A stretch of 64,000 bases of DNA. Origin: Lachnospira eligens. Its GTDB lineage: Bacteria > Bacillota > Clostridia > Lachnospirales > Lachnospiraceae. Under the pieces are notes generated by a model. That model was not told the DNA's origin, ran no database searches, and was given only the letters and a program-made list of their open reading frames with translations. Of the stretch, positions 7,056 through 13,961 are shown in pieces. Location: positions 62,001 through 126,000 of the forward strand of contig NZ_WKRD01000007.1 of the NCBI RefSeq assembly GCF_009680455.1, given 5' to 3'. The position numbers and the translations under genes were made by a program. Each line of letters starts with the position of its first letter. The stretch's first letter is position 1.

Positions 7056-7220
7056 ATGCAGCAGACATTAGAGAGAACGAAAGAGCAGCAGAGTTTAGAA
7101 AATTTTAGCGAGCTTATGCAGGAAGTAGCAAAGCTGCCAGAGGACAAGCGTAATATTGTTGCGATTTACTCGCAGGGTGTACTTGCTATGGCACAGGCGC
7201 AGCAGAACACAGCGAGGTAA
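7056..7220 (+). CDS. Small early phage protein, 54 residues
   Basis: Begins MQQTLERTKEQQSLENFSEL and ends AMAQAQQNTAR. AAAGAGAGG lies 9 bases upstream of ATG. Segment LPEDKRNIVAIYSQGVLAMA resembles a short helical motif found in many small phage proteins of unknown function. No further assignment is possible. Confidence 0.6.
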   Translation: MQQTLERTKEQQSLENFSELMQEVAKLPEDKRNIVAIYSQGVLAMAQAQQNTAR

Positions 7221-7226
7221 CAGGAT

Positions 7227-7445
7227 ATGCAGGCAGTAAAGATTAAACCAGCAGAGGCAGCCGCTATTATGGGCTGTAGTCCGCAGTTTGTCCGCATAGG
7301 GCTACAGCAGGGCAAGTTAGACATAGGCGACGCTATTAAGATGTCGTCAATATGGACATACAACATAAGCGCGGCTGCGCTTGCCAGACGGCAGGGCGTA
7401 ACAGTAGAAGAGTTAGAGAAAAAAATAAGGGAGCTGCGGAAATGA
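7227..7445 (+). CDS. Excisionase/MerR-like helix-turn-helix protein
   Basis: 72 residues. KPAEAAAIMGCSPQFVRIGL followed by QGKLDIGDAIKMSSIWTYNI is a winged helix-turn-helix of the excisionase (Xis/MerR-like) type, with a C-terminal helix VEELEKKIRELRK. It could be the directionality factor for the integrase or a DNA-binding regulator. The next gene starts inside its stop (ATGA). Confidence 0.7.
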   Translation: MQAVKIKPAEAAAIMGCSPQFVRIGLQQGKLDIGDAIKMSSIWTYNISAAALARRQGVTVEELEKKIRELRK

Positions 7446-7678
7446 ACAGGCGACAAAGAAAGAAGAAAGACGCAAAAGGCTTAACACTTATATTTAGCTG
7501 CGAAATGGTATGTAAACAAGAAACATACGCGAATCTAGAGCAAACGATACAGGCGCAGCTAAACAAGGGTAACGTAATAGTATTGCCGCCATATCTGCGA
7601 CTAGAGGGAATAGCAGGCGGCAGCAGGGTTAAAAAAATAAAAATAATGAAAGAGAGACAAGCACAATGCAGCAAGTAA
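7442..7678 (+). CDS. Early phage protein of unknown function
   Basis: 78 residues starting at ATG 7442, coupled to the previous stop by ATGA. The N-terminus is very basic (MNRRQRKKKDAKG). A core containing LPPYLRLEGI follows, and the C-terminus is again basic. An upstream ATG at 7352 lies in another gene and is rejected. Family not recognised. Confidence 0.55.
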   Translation: MNRRQRKKKDAKGLTLIFSCEMVCKQETYANLEQTIQAQLNKGNVIVLPPYLRLEGIAGGSRVKKIKIMKERQAQCSK

Positions 7679-7959
7679 CACTAAGTGCACTTACAGCGCT
7701 TATAAGCTCGTCGGAACGTGCAAGGGTAATAAAAAACGGCGCCGTAGTGTTTGCGGATTGGGGGTATTACTTAAAAGAGTGCTACCAAGAAAAAGGATTT
7801 ACAGGCGACGAGATAGTAACAGACTTTAGGGCACACTTGGACGTAGCACATAAAGACTGGCGTAAGCTGGGACTTATGCCGCCGCTCGATCAAGAGAGCA
7901 CGCCGCAGTACATAGCGGGAGATATGCACATAAATATGTATTACGACATTTACATATAA
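7666..7959 (+). CDS. Early phage protein of unknown function
   Basis: 97 residues, overlapping the preceding gene by 13 bases, with AAGAGAGACAAG upstream. Contains VIKNGAVVFADWGYYLKECY and ends NMYYDIYI. It appears to be a small globular protein with no motif that I recognise. Confidence 0.6.
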   Translation: MQQVTLSALTALISSSERARVIKNGAVVFADWGYYLKECYQEKGFTGDEIVTDFRAHLDVAHKDWRKLGLMPPLDQESTPQYIAGDMHINMYYDIYI

Positions 7960-8075
7960 ACGCCTCTAGCTTAAAGGCAAAGCAGCAGCCGCAGCGCTGT
8001 ATATGCAACTTTCGAGGGTTGCGGGGCGTATCTGTCCAATAGGACACTAAAAACAGAAGAAAGGAGAGCGAAAAC
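7960..8075 (+). other. 116-base intergenic leader with small hairpins
   Basis: Contains GCAAC...GTTGC (8006-8023 region) and TGTCC-AATA-GGACA (8033-8046) before the AAAGGAGAGCG ribosome site of the SSB-like gene. This is an unusually long gap for this operon. The hairpins could form a translational operator, but there is no comparative evidence. Confidence 0.3.
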
Positions 8076-8681
8076 GTGGAGACAGACAACGCAGTAGCAT
8101 TACAGGGCATATTAAAGGAGCTGCGCAAGGTAGATAACATTAACACGCTGCCATTTAACGGCTACGAGCTTACAGTTATTACCGAACGACGCAGCGGAGC
8201 GCATGACGAGGCTATAGTATACGTGCAGGGCGATAATGTAGACAGTATTGGAGTAAATATGCCAGTTATGATACTTGGCAGCTTACAGGCTTACAAGAAT
8301 TTTATAACAGGCAAGGTACTTGTATACGTACTGGCAGAGACAGCGCAGCAGATTATGGGCGAGCACTGGGACTACGAAAACGAGATACAGTTAAGCGGAG
8401 CACTCGGCAGCGGCATTACATACCGCGAGACACCACTAGGCAAGCGCATAAGCGATATAAGCGTACTAGTAGAGAACAGACTAAAAGACCTACACGGCTG
8501 CTATATACCCTGCATCGCTTGGAACGATACCGCGGCTATGGTTAAGGAATGGCACGAGGGCGAACGCGTAACCTTAAAGGGCAAGCTACAGAGCAGAGCT
8601 TACACTAAACGCATAAGCGAGCAGCAGGAAGAGCAGCGGACAGCGTACGAGGTATCTATATACGCGATAGGGAAAGAGTAA
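8076..8681 (+). CDS. SSB-like OB-fold protein
   Basis: 201 residues from GTG 8076, with AAAGGAGAG upstream. Residues 110-170 match single-strand DNA-binding proteins of Clostridia (ETPLGKRISDISVLVENR, YIPCIAWNDTAAMV, EGERVTLKGKLQSRAYTKR), ending EVSIYAIGKE. The N-terminal 100 residues hold a second OB-like half (EAIVYVQGDNVDSIGVNMPV). It lacks the acidic SSB tail carried by the second SSB at 13958-14371. It probably coats single-stranded phage DNA during Rep-driven replication. Confidence 0.75.
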   Translation: METDNAVALQGILKELRKVDNINTLPFNGYELTVITERRSGAHDEAIVYVQGDNVDSIGVNMPVMILGSLQAYKNFITGKVLVYVLAETAQQIMGEHWDYENEIQLSGALGSGITYRETPLGKRISDISVLVENRLKDLHGCYIPCIAWNDTAAMVKEWHEGERVTLKGKLQSRAYTKRISEQQEEQRTAYEVSIYAIGKE

Positions 8682-8700
8682 AAGAAAGGAAAGCGGAAAA

Positions 8701-9333
8701 ATGCAGATAAAAAAGACAATATTAACAGAGAGCGTTACGCTCGAAGAGCTTAGAAAGATTATAAGAGAGGGACGCGCTGCGGAAGTACTGGCAGTAGGCG
8801 ACCAGATCTATATTGATTTTGACGACGCAGCAGTACCATACGACGTAATAGGCATTGACGCAGACACACCAGCAGCCGAAGAACTTAAACACACAGTTAC
8901 TATACAGGCACACGAGCTTATAGAAGAACACCCATTTGATACAAAGGGACGTTACGGCTCTAACGACTGGGAAACAAGCGAGCTTAGAGAGTACCTTAAC
9001 AGCGAGACATACGCGGCACGCTACGCAGAGCTGGCTGAGTATGCAATACCAGTTACTAAAATGAACACAAACGGCAGAAAGACAGTAGATACGTTTTTCT
9101 TGTTATCTGTAGGCGAGTACGACGCTAAAGACACACCATACGAGTATTACAAAGACAAGCCATACAGAGCAGCCAAGCACGCAAAGGACGACTTTAACGA
9201 CTGGCATAGAATGCGTAGCGCTTATCGTGGCAACTCGTGCAATACGTGGTGCGTGTACTCGGGCGGCGGCGTCAGCGGCGGCTTCGGTGCGTACTACTTT
9301 ATGCGCTGCGCGCCCGCTTGTGCAATAGGATAA
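8701..9333 (+). CDS. DUF6273-type protein with C-terminal variable-region-like segment
   Basis: 210 residues. The N-terminal part (VGDQIYIDFDDAAVPYDVIG, then WETSELREYLNSE) is the DUF6273 fold seen in many gut Firmicutes proteins. The C-terminal 45 residues (WHRMRSAYRGNSCNTWCVYS, then MRCAPACAIG) match the end of the gene at 31088-32149. The pattern resembles the C-type-lectin-like ligand-binding domain of diversity-generating retroelement targets. The gene lies in the early operon, not the tail module, and is followed by a noncoding stretch. It may be a displayed or secreted binding protein, although no signal peptide is seen. Confidence 0.75.
   Translation: MQIKKTILTESVTLEELRKIIREGRAAEVLAVGDQIYIDFDDAAVPYDVIGIDADTPAAEELKHTVTIQAHELIEEHPFDTKGRYGSNDWETSELREYLNSETYAARYAELAEYAIPVTKMNTNGRKTVDTFFLLSVGEYDAKDTPYEYYKDKPYRAAKHAKDDFNDWHRMRSAYRGNSCNTWCVYSGGGVSGGFGAYYFMRCAPACAIG
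9214..9326 (+). repeat. VR1: putative retroelement variable region, copy 1
   Basis: 113 bases at the 3' end of the DUF6273 gene that align with 32015-32124. Identical blocks alternate with codons that differ almost only at positions 1 and 2, and each pair can be derived from AAC, AAT, AGC or AAG by changing A alone. The 3' end (GCGCTGCGCGCCCGCTTGTG) is invariant and GC-rich, like an initiation-of-mutagenic-homing site. Confidence 0.6.
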
Positions 9334-9346
9334 ATATAAATAATAC

Positions 9347-9366
9347 GCCCTGTACGCTTACAGGGC
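9347..9366. repeat. Perfect 8-bp stem, 4-base loop hairpin after VR1
   Basis: GCCCTGTA-CGCT-TACAGGGC begins 21 bases after the end of VR1. It has no T-tract on either strand, so it is a poor terminator. Hairpin/cruciform elements with this stem and loop size occur just downstream of variable regions in phage retroelements such as BPP-1. Confidence 0.6.
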
Positions 9367-9383
9367 ACTATATAAAAAGACAT

Positions 9384-9452
9384 AAGAAAAGCGCCTACGA
9401 TACTGCAATATCATAGGCGCTAAGCTATAGCCGAAGCGTATAGCACTACTAC
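9384..9452 (-). ncRNA. Candidate antisense small RNA in the rep leader
   Basis: On the minus strand, a promoter (9459-9487) is followed by about 70 bases. These contain a hairpin (GCTATA...TATAGC, 9424-9443) and a terminator-like stem (arms AGCGCCTA/TAGGCGCT plus GATA/TATC, 9390-9421) with a TTTTCTT tail. No ORF is present. It is antisense to the mRNA leader of the Rep gene starting at 9585 and resembles countertranscribed RNAs that control rolling-circle plasmid copy number. Confidence 0.5.
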
Positions 9453-9458
9453 GTTTAT

Positions 9459-9487
9459 ATTATACGCTGCATACGGCAAAAAGGCAA
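9459..9487 (-). promoter_or_regulatory. Minus-strand promoter for candidate small RNA
   Basis: Minus-strand TTGCCT (9482-9487), 17-base spacer, TATAAT (9459-9464). This is the only near-consensus minus-strand promoter noticed in the early operon, and it lies in the 251-base noncoding gap 9334-9584. That gap also holds ACGGG...CCCGT and may include a double-strand origin for the adjacent Rep. Confidence 0.55.
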
Positions 9488-9584
9488 GGAAAATAACGGG
9501 GCGCTGTCCCGTAAAAACACTTGATAAAAGTATTAGCTTACCGACAGAGATACACAAAAATATATATACGTGAGGTAAAGATAT

Positions 9585-10343
9585 ATGCCGTATGTTAAGA
9601 GGACTACCAAGGCAGGCAAGACGATAGAGGTAGAATATTTCTATACGTCCAGGCTGAATAAAAAGGGTGCAAAAAGAAGAGACAAAGTAAAGCCTACACC
9701 AGAGGCGCAGAAAAAAGTAAACACTAAGCAGGCAGAGAGAAAGTTAAGGCTCTTAATGAACGCTAACTTTGCTTATGGAGATTACCACTTAGTGCTAGAC
9801 TACATAAGGCACAAGGGAGAGTCAGACAGAACACGCGAGGAAATGAAAAAAGATATACAAGTATTCTTACGCGAGTGTAGAAAGCTATATAAAAAAGCTG
9901 GGTTAGAGTTTAAATACATACACGTTATGGAGATAGGCAAGAAAGGCGCAAGACACCACCACCTAGTAGTAAATCGCATAGATACAAACTTGTTGCAGCA
10001 GGCTTGGTATAAAGCGTACGAGGGGCATAATCGCGTTAAAGTGTTCCCGCTAGACGATAGCGGACAATACGGAGACTTGGCAGCGTATTTTATTAAATAT
10101 ACAGATAGACACATACAGGACGCACCAGAGCAGAGGCTACAGGGCAAGCGCTGGGCTGCAAGTAAAAATCTAATGCACCCAGAGCCAGAGTATGAGTATG
10201 TAACTGCCCGCTCGTGGTATCGCTGCGAGGCAAAAGCGCCAGCAGGCTACTACGTGGAAAAAGGCAGCGAAGAAAAGGGCATAGTAAGCCCAGAGTATTA
10301 CGGCTACGGCTATTATCGCTATAGGCTGGTGCAGCTAGAGTAA
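9585..10343 (+). CDS. HUH-family rolling-circle replication initiator (Rep)
   Basis: 252 residues. Motif 1 YGDYHLVLDY (64-73), HUH motif ARHHHLVV (H124-H126, metal-binding) and a Y-x-x-K motif in DLAAYFIKYT (Y168, K171) are in the standard order for a single-tyrosine rolling-circle endonuclease. The tyrosine would nick the origin and stay covalently attached to the 5' end. No helicase domain is present, so host PcrA would be needed. The ribosome site GTGAGG lies 11 bases upstream. It is preceded by the hairpin-rich gap 9334-9584 and followed by a VRR-NUC nuclease, and ParA/ParB lie nearby, all suggesting plasmid-like replication. Confidence 0.85.
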   Translation: MPYVKRTTKAGKTIEVEYFYTSRLNKKGAKRRDKVKPTPEAQKKVNTKQAERKLRLLMNANFAYGDYHLVLDYIRHKGESDRTREEMKKDIQVFLRECRKLYKKAGLEFKYIHVMEIGKKGARHHHLVVNRIDTNLLQQAWYKAYEGHNRVKVFPLDDSGQYGDLAAYFIKYTDRHIQDAPEQRLQGKRWAASKNLMHPEPEYEYVTARSWYRCEAKAPAGYYVEKGSEEKGIVSPEYYGYGYYRYRLVQLE

Positions 10344-10361
10344 AGCAAGAAAGGCGAATAT

Positions 10362-10799
10362 ATGCGAAATGTGAGAATTGACAACGAGGCAGGAGCACAA
10401 GAAACACTATTTAACTGGGCGCAGTACCGGTACGCGAGATACCCAGAACTAGAGCTATTATACCACATACCAAACGGCGGCAAGCGAGATGCATGTACAG
10501 CAGTCAACTTAAAGAGGCAGGGCGTAAAGGCTGGCGTACCAGATTTGCATCTGCCAGTAGCGCGCGGCGGCTACCATGGGCTATATATAGAGCTAAAAGT
10601 AGGCAGCAATAAACCGACGCAGCTACAAAAGAAATGGCTAAGCAGCTTAAACGAGCAGGGCTATTTAGCGATAGTGTGTTACGGCTGGCAAGAGGCAGCG
10701 GACCAGTTAATAAACTACCTAGAGCTGGAAACGGCAGCAGGCGGCATAAAGAACATAGACAACGGGGCAGCGCAAGGCGGGTTAATGCCTGCGACATAA
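10362..10799 (+). CDS. VRR-NUC domain nuclease
   Basis: 145 residues. Features of the PD-(D/E)XK VRR-NUC family: HIPNGGKR (35-42), GVPDLHL with catalytic Asp (about 57-63) and YIELKVG with the Glu-x-Lys pair (about 73-79), then PTQLQKKWLSSLNEQGY and a conserved Trp. Single-domain phage VRR-NUC proteins are thought to process branched replication intermediates. Its place directly after Rep fits this. The C-terminal tail is low complexity. Confidence 0.9.
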   Translation: MRNVRIDNEAGAQETLFNWAQYRYARYPELELLYHIPNGGKRDACTAVNLKRQGVKAGVPDLHLPVARGGYHGLYIELKVGSNKPTQLQKKWLSSLNEQGYLAIVCYGWQEAADQLINYLELETAAGGIKNIDNGAAQGGLMPAT

Positions 10800-10812
10800 G
10801 AAAGGCGGCAAC

Positions 10813-11223
10813 ATGGAAAGGCGCATACTAGACACGGGAAAAATAAAAACGTTACTGAAAAGGCAAGGAATGACGCAAAGAGAGCTTGCAGAAAAAGCAG
10901 GGACAACAGAAGTAAGCATTAGTAGATACATGAAAAGGCAACGCATACCGAGGCTGCCTGCGTTAGAGGGCATGGCGCAAGCACTGGGAACAAACATAGA
11001 AGACCTACTAACAGAGAGGCAGACTAGCAGATACAAGCCGCAAATGACAGAGGCAGAGGCGCTACAAGTACTTACAGGAACACGAGACGACTATAACGAC
11101 TATGCAAGAGCTTTAAATATCGCAATACGGGTATTAAGGGAGCATGTAGCCGAGATAGATAAAAAGAGCCAGAACCAACGGAGAGAAAGAGAGGCAGACT
11201 ATGAAAGTAATAAGCATTATTAA
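10813..11223 (+). CDS. XRE-family transcriptional regulator
   Basis: 136 residues. The helix-turn-helix spans about 10-67 (KTLLKRQGMTQRELAEKAGT, SISRYMKRQRIPRLPALEGM). A helical C-terminal half follows (DYNDYARALNIAIRVLREHV) and may dimerise. AAAGGCGGCAAC is the ribosome site. It overlaps parA by 23 bases, so it is probably the regulator of the partition operon or of replication genes. No clear operator was identified upstream. Confidence 0.8.
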   Translation: MERRILDTGKIKTLLKRQGMTQRELAEKAGTTEVSISRYMKRQRIPRLPALEGMAQALGTNIEDLLTERQTSRYKPQMTEAEALQVLTGTRDDYNDYARALNIAIRVLREHVAEIDKKSQNQRREREADYESNKHY

Positions 11224-12004
11224 CCTTAAGGGCGGCGTAGGGAAAACGTACACAGCGTATAACATAGCCTACGAGCTGCAAAAGAGAGGCAAGACAGTAT
11301 TACTACTGGACAACGACAAGCAGGGCAATTTAAGCAAGGCAGCAGGGGCATACAAGGCAGCGGGAGAGTGCGCAGCGGCTAAAGCATTGTTAGGCGAATA
11401 CAAGAACCCATTAAGAGAGCTAATAACAGAGCACCCACAACACAACAACGTAGATATAATAACGGCTAATATGTCGCTTATGTCGGCAGTATGGACAATG
11501 GCAGGCAGCAGCGGCAGCCAGATAGACAGCTACGACAAATTAATACATACGCCTATTGCCAACCTAGATCTGCCATTCCCAGATACAATAAACGACTACT
11601 ACGACTATATGATTATTGACAACCCGCCAGACATAGCCTTTAACGTAATAGCAGCGCTAAAGATTACAGACGAGGTTATAGTACCCGTGAAAATAGACGA
11701 GTGGGCGTTAGAGGGCTTGGACATTATAGCGGAGCAGATACAGGACGCTAAGCAGCTTAACCCAGACATAGAACTACTCGGCGCGCTTGTGACAATGTAT
11801 AAAAACAATGACACGAACATAGCGGGGCTGGAATGGTTACAGCAGAAAAGCAAGGTTAAAATACTGGGGCAGATACGCTACACCGATAAGGCAGCAGAAA
11901 GCACGTTTTTTAATAAAGCGGCATACGAGTATAGCCCACGCTGCGGAGCTGCGCAGGACTACAAAAAACTGATAACAAAGTATCTGGAAGAAAGCGAGGC
12001 GTAA
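11201..12004 (+). CDS. parA: ParA/Soj-family partition ATPase
   Basis: 267 residues. Deviant Walker A INLKGGVGKTYTAYN (K10 and K15), Walker A' LLLDNDKQGNLSKA (about 34-47, D for the usual D-xx-Q pattern) and Walker B YMIIDNPPDIAFN (about 136-148). No N-terminal helix-turn-helix, so type Ib or Soj-like. It acts with the adjacent ParB-like protein to segregate DNA. Four bases separate it from parB. In a phage this implies an extrachromosomal, low-copy lysogenic phase, or it may be a relic of a plasmid ancestor. Confidence 0.9.
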   Translation: MKVISIINLKGGVGKTYTAYNIAYELQKRGKTVLLLDNDKQGNLSKAAGAYKAAGECAAAKALLGEYKNPLRELITEHPQHNNVDIITANMSLMSAVWTMAGSSGSQIDSYDKLIHTPIANLDLPFPDTINDYYDYMIIDNPPDIAFNVIAALKITDEVIVPVKIDEWALEGLDIIAEQIQDAKQLNPDIELLGALVTMYKNNDTNIAGLEWLQQKSKVKILGQIRYTDKAAESTFFNKAAYEYSPRCGAAQDYKKLITKYLEESEA

Positions 12005-12008
12005 AACT

Positions 12009-13247
12009 ATGGCAGCAGCAAATAAGTTTAGCTTTATGGATATATTAAACGCACAAAGTAAAGCGGACGCAAAGACGGCAGCGGTAACAGAGTACACAGA
12101 GATATACTTAAACCCGTACGACGTAGAGGAAACAGAAAGCAACTTTTACAGTCAAGAGAGCATAGAAGAGCTTGCAGACGCTATACTTGCCGTAGGACAG
12201 CAGCAGCCGACAGTATTAGGCAGGATAGACGGCAAATATAAAATTATAAGCGGGCACAGGCGTAACAAGGCTAACAGGCTGCTTATAGACAGAGGCTACG
12301 AAAAATATAAAAGCGTGCGTTATCTCTACAAAGACATAACACCCGCAGGGCTAGAGCTTAGCTTATTAGTCGGCAACGCATTTAACCGAGAGCTTACGCC
12401 GTACGAAAAGACAGAGCAGGCGGCAAGGTTAAAAAAAGCACTTATAAGAGCCAGAGACGAGGACGGGCTAGAAATACAAGGGCGCCTGCGCAGCTTAATA
12501 GCCGACGCACTGGGCGAGAGCGCAACAAACATAGGACGCATGGAGCAGATCAACAACAATCTTACGCCAGAGGCTAAAGAACAGTTTAAGGCGGGCAACT
12601 TAGGCATAACGGCAGCCTATGAGACAAGCAAGCTAGACGAGGACGAACAAAACGAGATAGCGCAGCAGGCAGCAGCAGGCGAGGATATAAGAGCAAAAGA
12701 GATAGCCGCAAAGGTAGCAGAAAAGAAAGCGGGCGACGATTACAGGACACCGCACCCAGAAAGTATTACGAGCTTATGTTATAGCTGCTTAAATTACAGC
12801 ACTTGCAACGTAAAAACGGGAACGTGCGAAAAGTGCGACGAGTATATTAACAAGGCAGAGGCAGAAAAAACAGACGAGCAGCGCTACGACGAGCAGCAGG
12901 CGGCGATAGATAAGCAGACACAGAAAACGCTACAGGCTAGAGAACGCGAGGCGGCATTAGACAGAGCACTACAGCCAAAAGTACACGAGCTTAAGTTAGC
13001 TGCTATGTATTTTAAGGACGTGGCGACAGGAAAAAAGAGCTTTGAACTACGAAAGAACGACAGAGGCTTTAAGACTGGCGACGCACTACGCCTTAACGAG
13101 TATGTCGACGGCAAAGAGACAGGCAGGCACATAGAGGCAGATATAGTATATATGCTGAAAGATTACAGCGGCTTACAAGAGGGTTATTGTATACTCGGCA
13201 TAAAGGTTACTAAGGTGCCCGAAACGGACACACAAATAGACGGGTAG
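12009..13247 (+). CDS. ParB-like partition protein fused to a DUF3850 (ASCH-like) domain
   Basis: 412 residues. N-terminal ParB/Srx-like region (about 30-110: IYLNPYDVEETESN, ELADAILAVGQQQPTVLGRI, IISGHRRNKANRLL) is followed by the ParB helix-turn-helix (about 125-215: NRELTPYEKTEQAARLKKAL, IADALGESATNIGRMEQIN). A Cys cluster (CYSCLNYSTCNVKTGTCEKC, 257-276) may bind zinc. Residues about 325-403 (VHELKLAAMYFKDVATGKKS, FELRKNDRGFKTGDALRLNE) are a complete DUF3850 domain, an ASCH/PUA-like RNA-binding fold often encoded as a free protein in phages. The fusion is unusual. A centromere-like site was not found by eye. Confidence 0.85.
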   Translation: MAAANKFSFMDILNAQSKADAKTAAVTEYTEIYLNPYDVEETESNFYSQESIEELADAILAVGQQQPTVLGRIDGKYKIISGHRRNKANRLLIDRGYEKYKSVRYLYKDITPAGLELSLLVGNAFNRELTPYEKTEQAARLKKALIRARDEDGLEIQGRLRSLIADALGESATNIGRMEQINNNLTPEAKEQFKAGNLGITAAYETSKLDEDEQNEIAQQAAAGEDIRAKEIAAKVAEKKAGDDYRTPHPESITSLCYSCLNYSTCNVKTGTCEKCDEYINKAEAEKTDEQRYDEQQAAIDKQTQKTLQAREREAALDRALQPKVHELKLAAMYFKDVATGKKSFELRKNDRGFKTGDALRLNEYVDGKETGRHIEADIVYMLKDYSGLQEGYCILGIKVTKVPETDTQIDG

Positions 13248-13287
13248 ATAGATATAAAAGACTTCTTAAGCGAAAGCGAGGCGTAAT

Positions 13288-13560
13288 ATGAATTACAGAC
13301 AATGGAAAAAGAACTATAAAAAGCGGCACGGGTATAACCCGCCGCTTGAGGCTGATAAGCGGCAGCGGGCAAAGGTACTTAAAAAGACTATGAGAAATAC
13401 AAGCGTAACTATAAACGACATAACGGCAGCAGTACAAAATATAGGCGACGCAATAACAAGGGCTATTGCAGGGATATACAGAGGCTTAAGCAACGGATTC
13501 AGAGTGGCAGCAGACGCAGCACAAAGCGTAGCGGAACGAATAGAAAGGGGCAGCGAATGA
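13288..13560 (+). CDS. Small phage protein of unknown function
   Basis: 90 residues, Lys/Arg-rich N-terminus (MNYRQWKKNYKKRHGYNPP) and an amphipathic C-terminus (DAITRAIAGIYRGLSNGFRV). GCGAGG lies 7 bases upstream. It overlaps the next start by four bases (ATGA), indicating coupling. No family is recognised. It is weakly reminiscent of phage scaffold or membrane-associated peptides. Confidence 0.6.
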   Translation: MNYRQWKKNYKKRHGYNPPLEADKRQRAKVLKKTMRNTSVTINDITAAVQNIGDAITRAIAGIYRGLSNGFRVAADAAQSVAERIERGSE

Positions 13561-13961
13561 CAGCAATAGAGATATTTAAAACAATAGCGCTTGTAGCGGG
13601 GATATTAATAGCGCCGTTCATAATCGCAGCGGCGATATGTGTATTAGTGGTTGTGGCGGGGCTTATTATAGCCCTGCTGCGCTTCCTGTTTACAGTCGAG
13701 GTAGACGACGACGGCGGTATACGCGAGCGCATAGGCTGCCATTCTTACGACGAAATACCGCTATCACTACGAGAGGGGATAACACAAGCGGACTACTGCG
13801 AAAATTGTAAGATTCACAAGAAAGCACAAAAGATTATAGCAAAGCGGAAACGACGAGAAGAAAAGGAACTAGCGGACAGACAAAAGAGACAGGCAGAGGA
13901 CGAGGAACAAATAAAATACTTGCAGGAATACAACAGGAAGAAAAGAGAGGGTAAAAAGTGA
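13557..13961 (+). CDS. Small membrane-anchored coiled-coil protein
   Basis: 134 residues. One long hydrophobic stretch (about 8-46: IALVAGILIAPFIIAAAICV and following) predicts one or two membrane helices. The soluble tail contains ADYCENCKIHKKAQK with a C-x-x-C pair and a highly charged helix (KRKRREEKELADRQKRQAED) predicted as coiled coil. It overlaps genes on both sides by four bases. Function unknown. Confidence 0.65.
   Translation: MTAIEIFKTIALVAGILIAPFIIAAAICVLVVVAGLIIALLRFLFTVEVDDDGGIRERIGCHSYDEIPLSLREGITQADYCENCKIHKKAQKIIAKRKRREEKELADRQKRQAEDEEQIKYLQEYNRKKREGKK

Noticed and set aside
10190..10230. Sequence with CGCTCGTGGTATCGCTGCG in the Rep gene as a possible retroelement template repeat
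   Set aside because: Only a short chance similarity to the variable segments; it is not A-rich at the needed positions and codes for a normal part of Rep.
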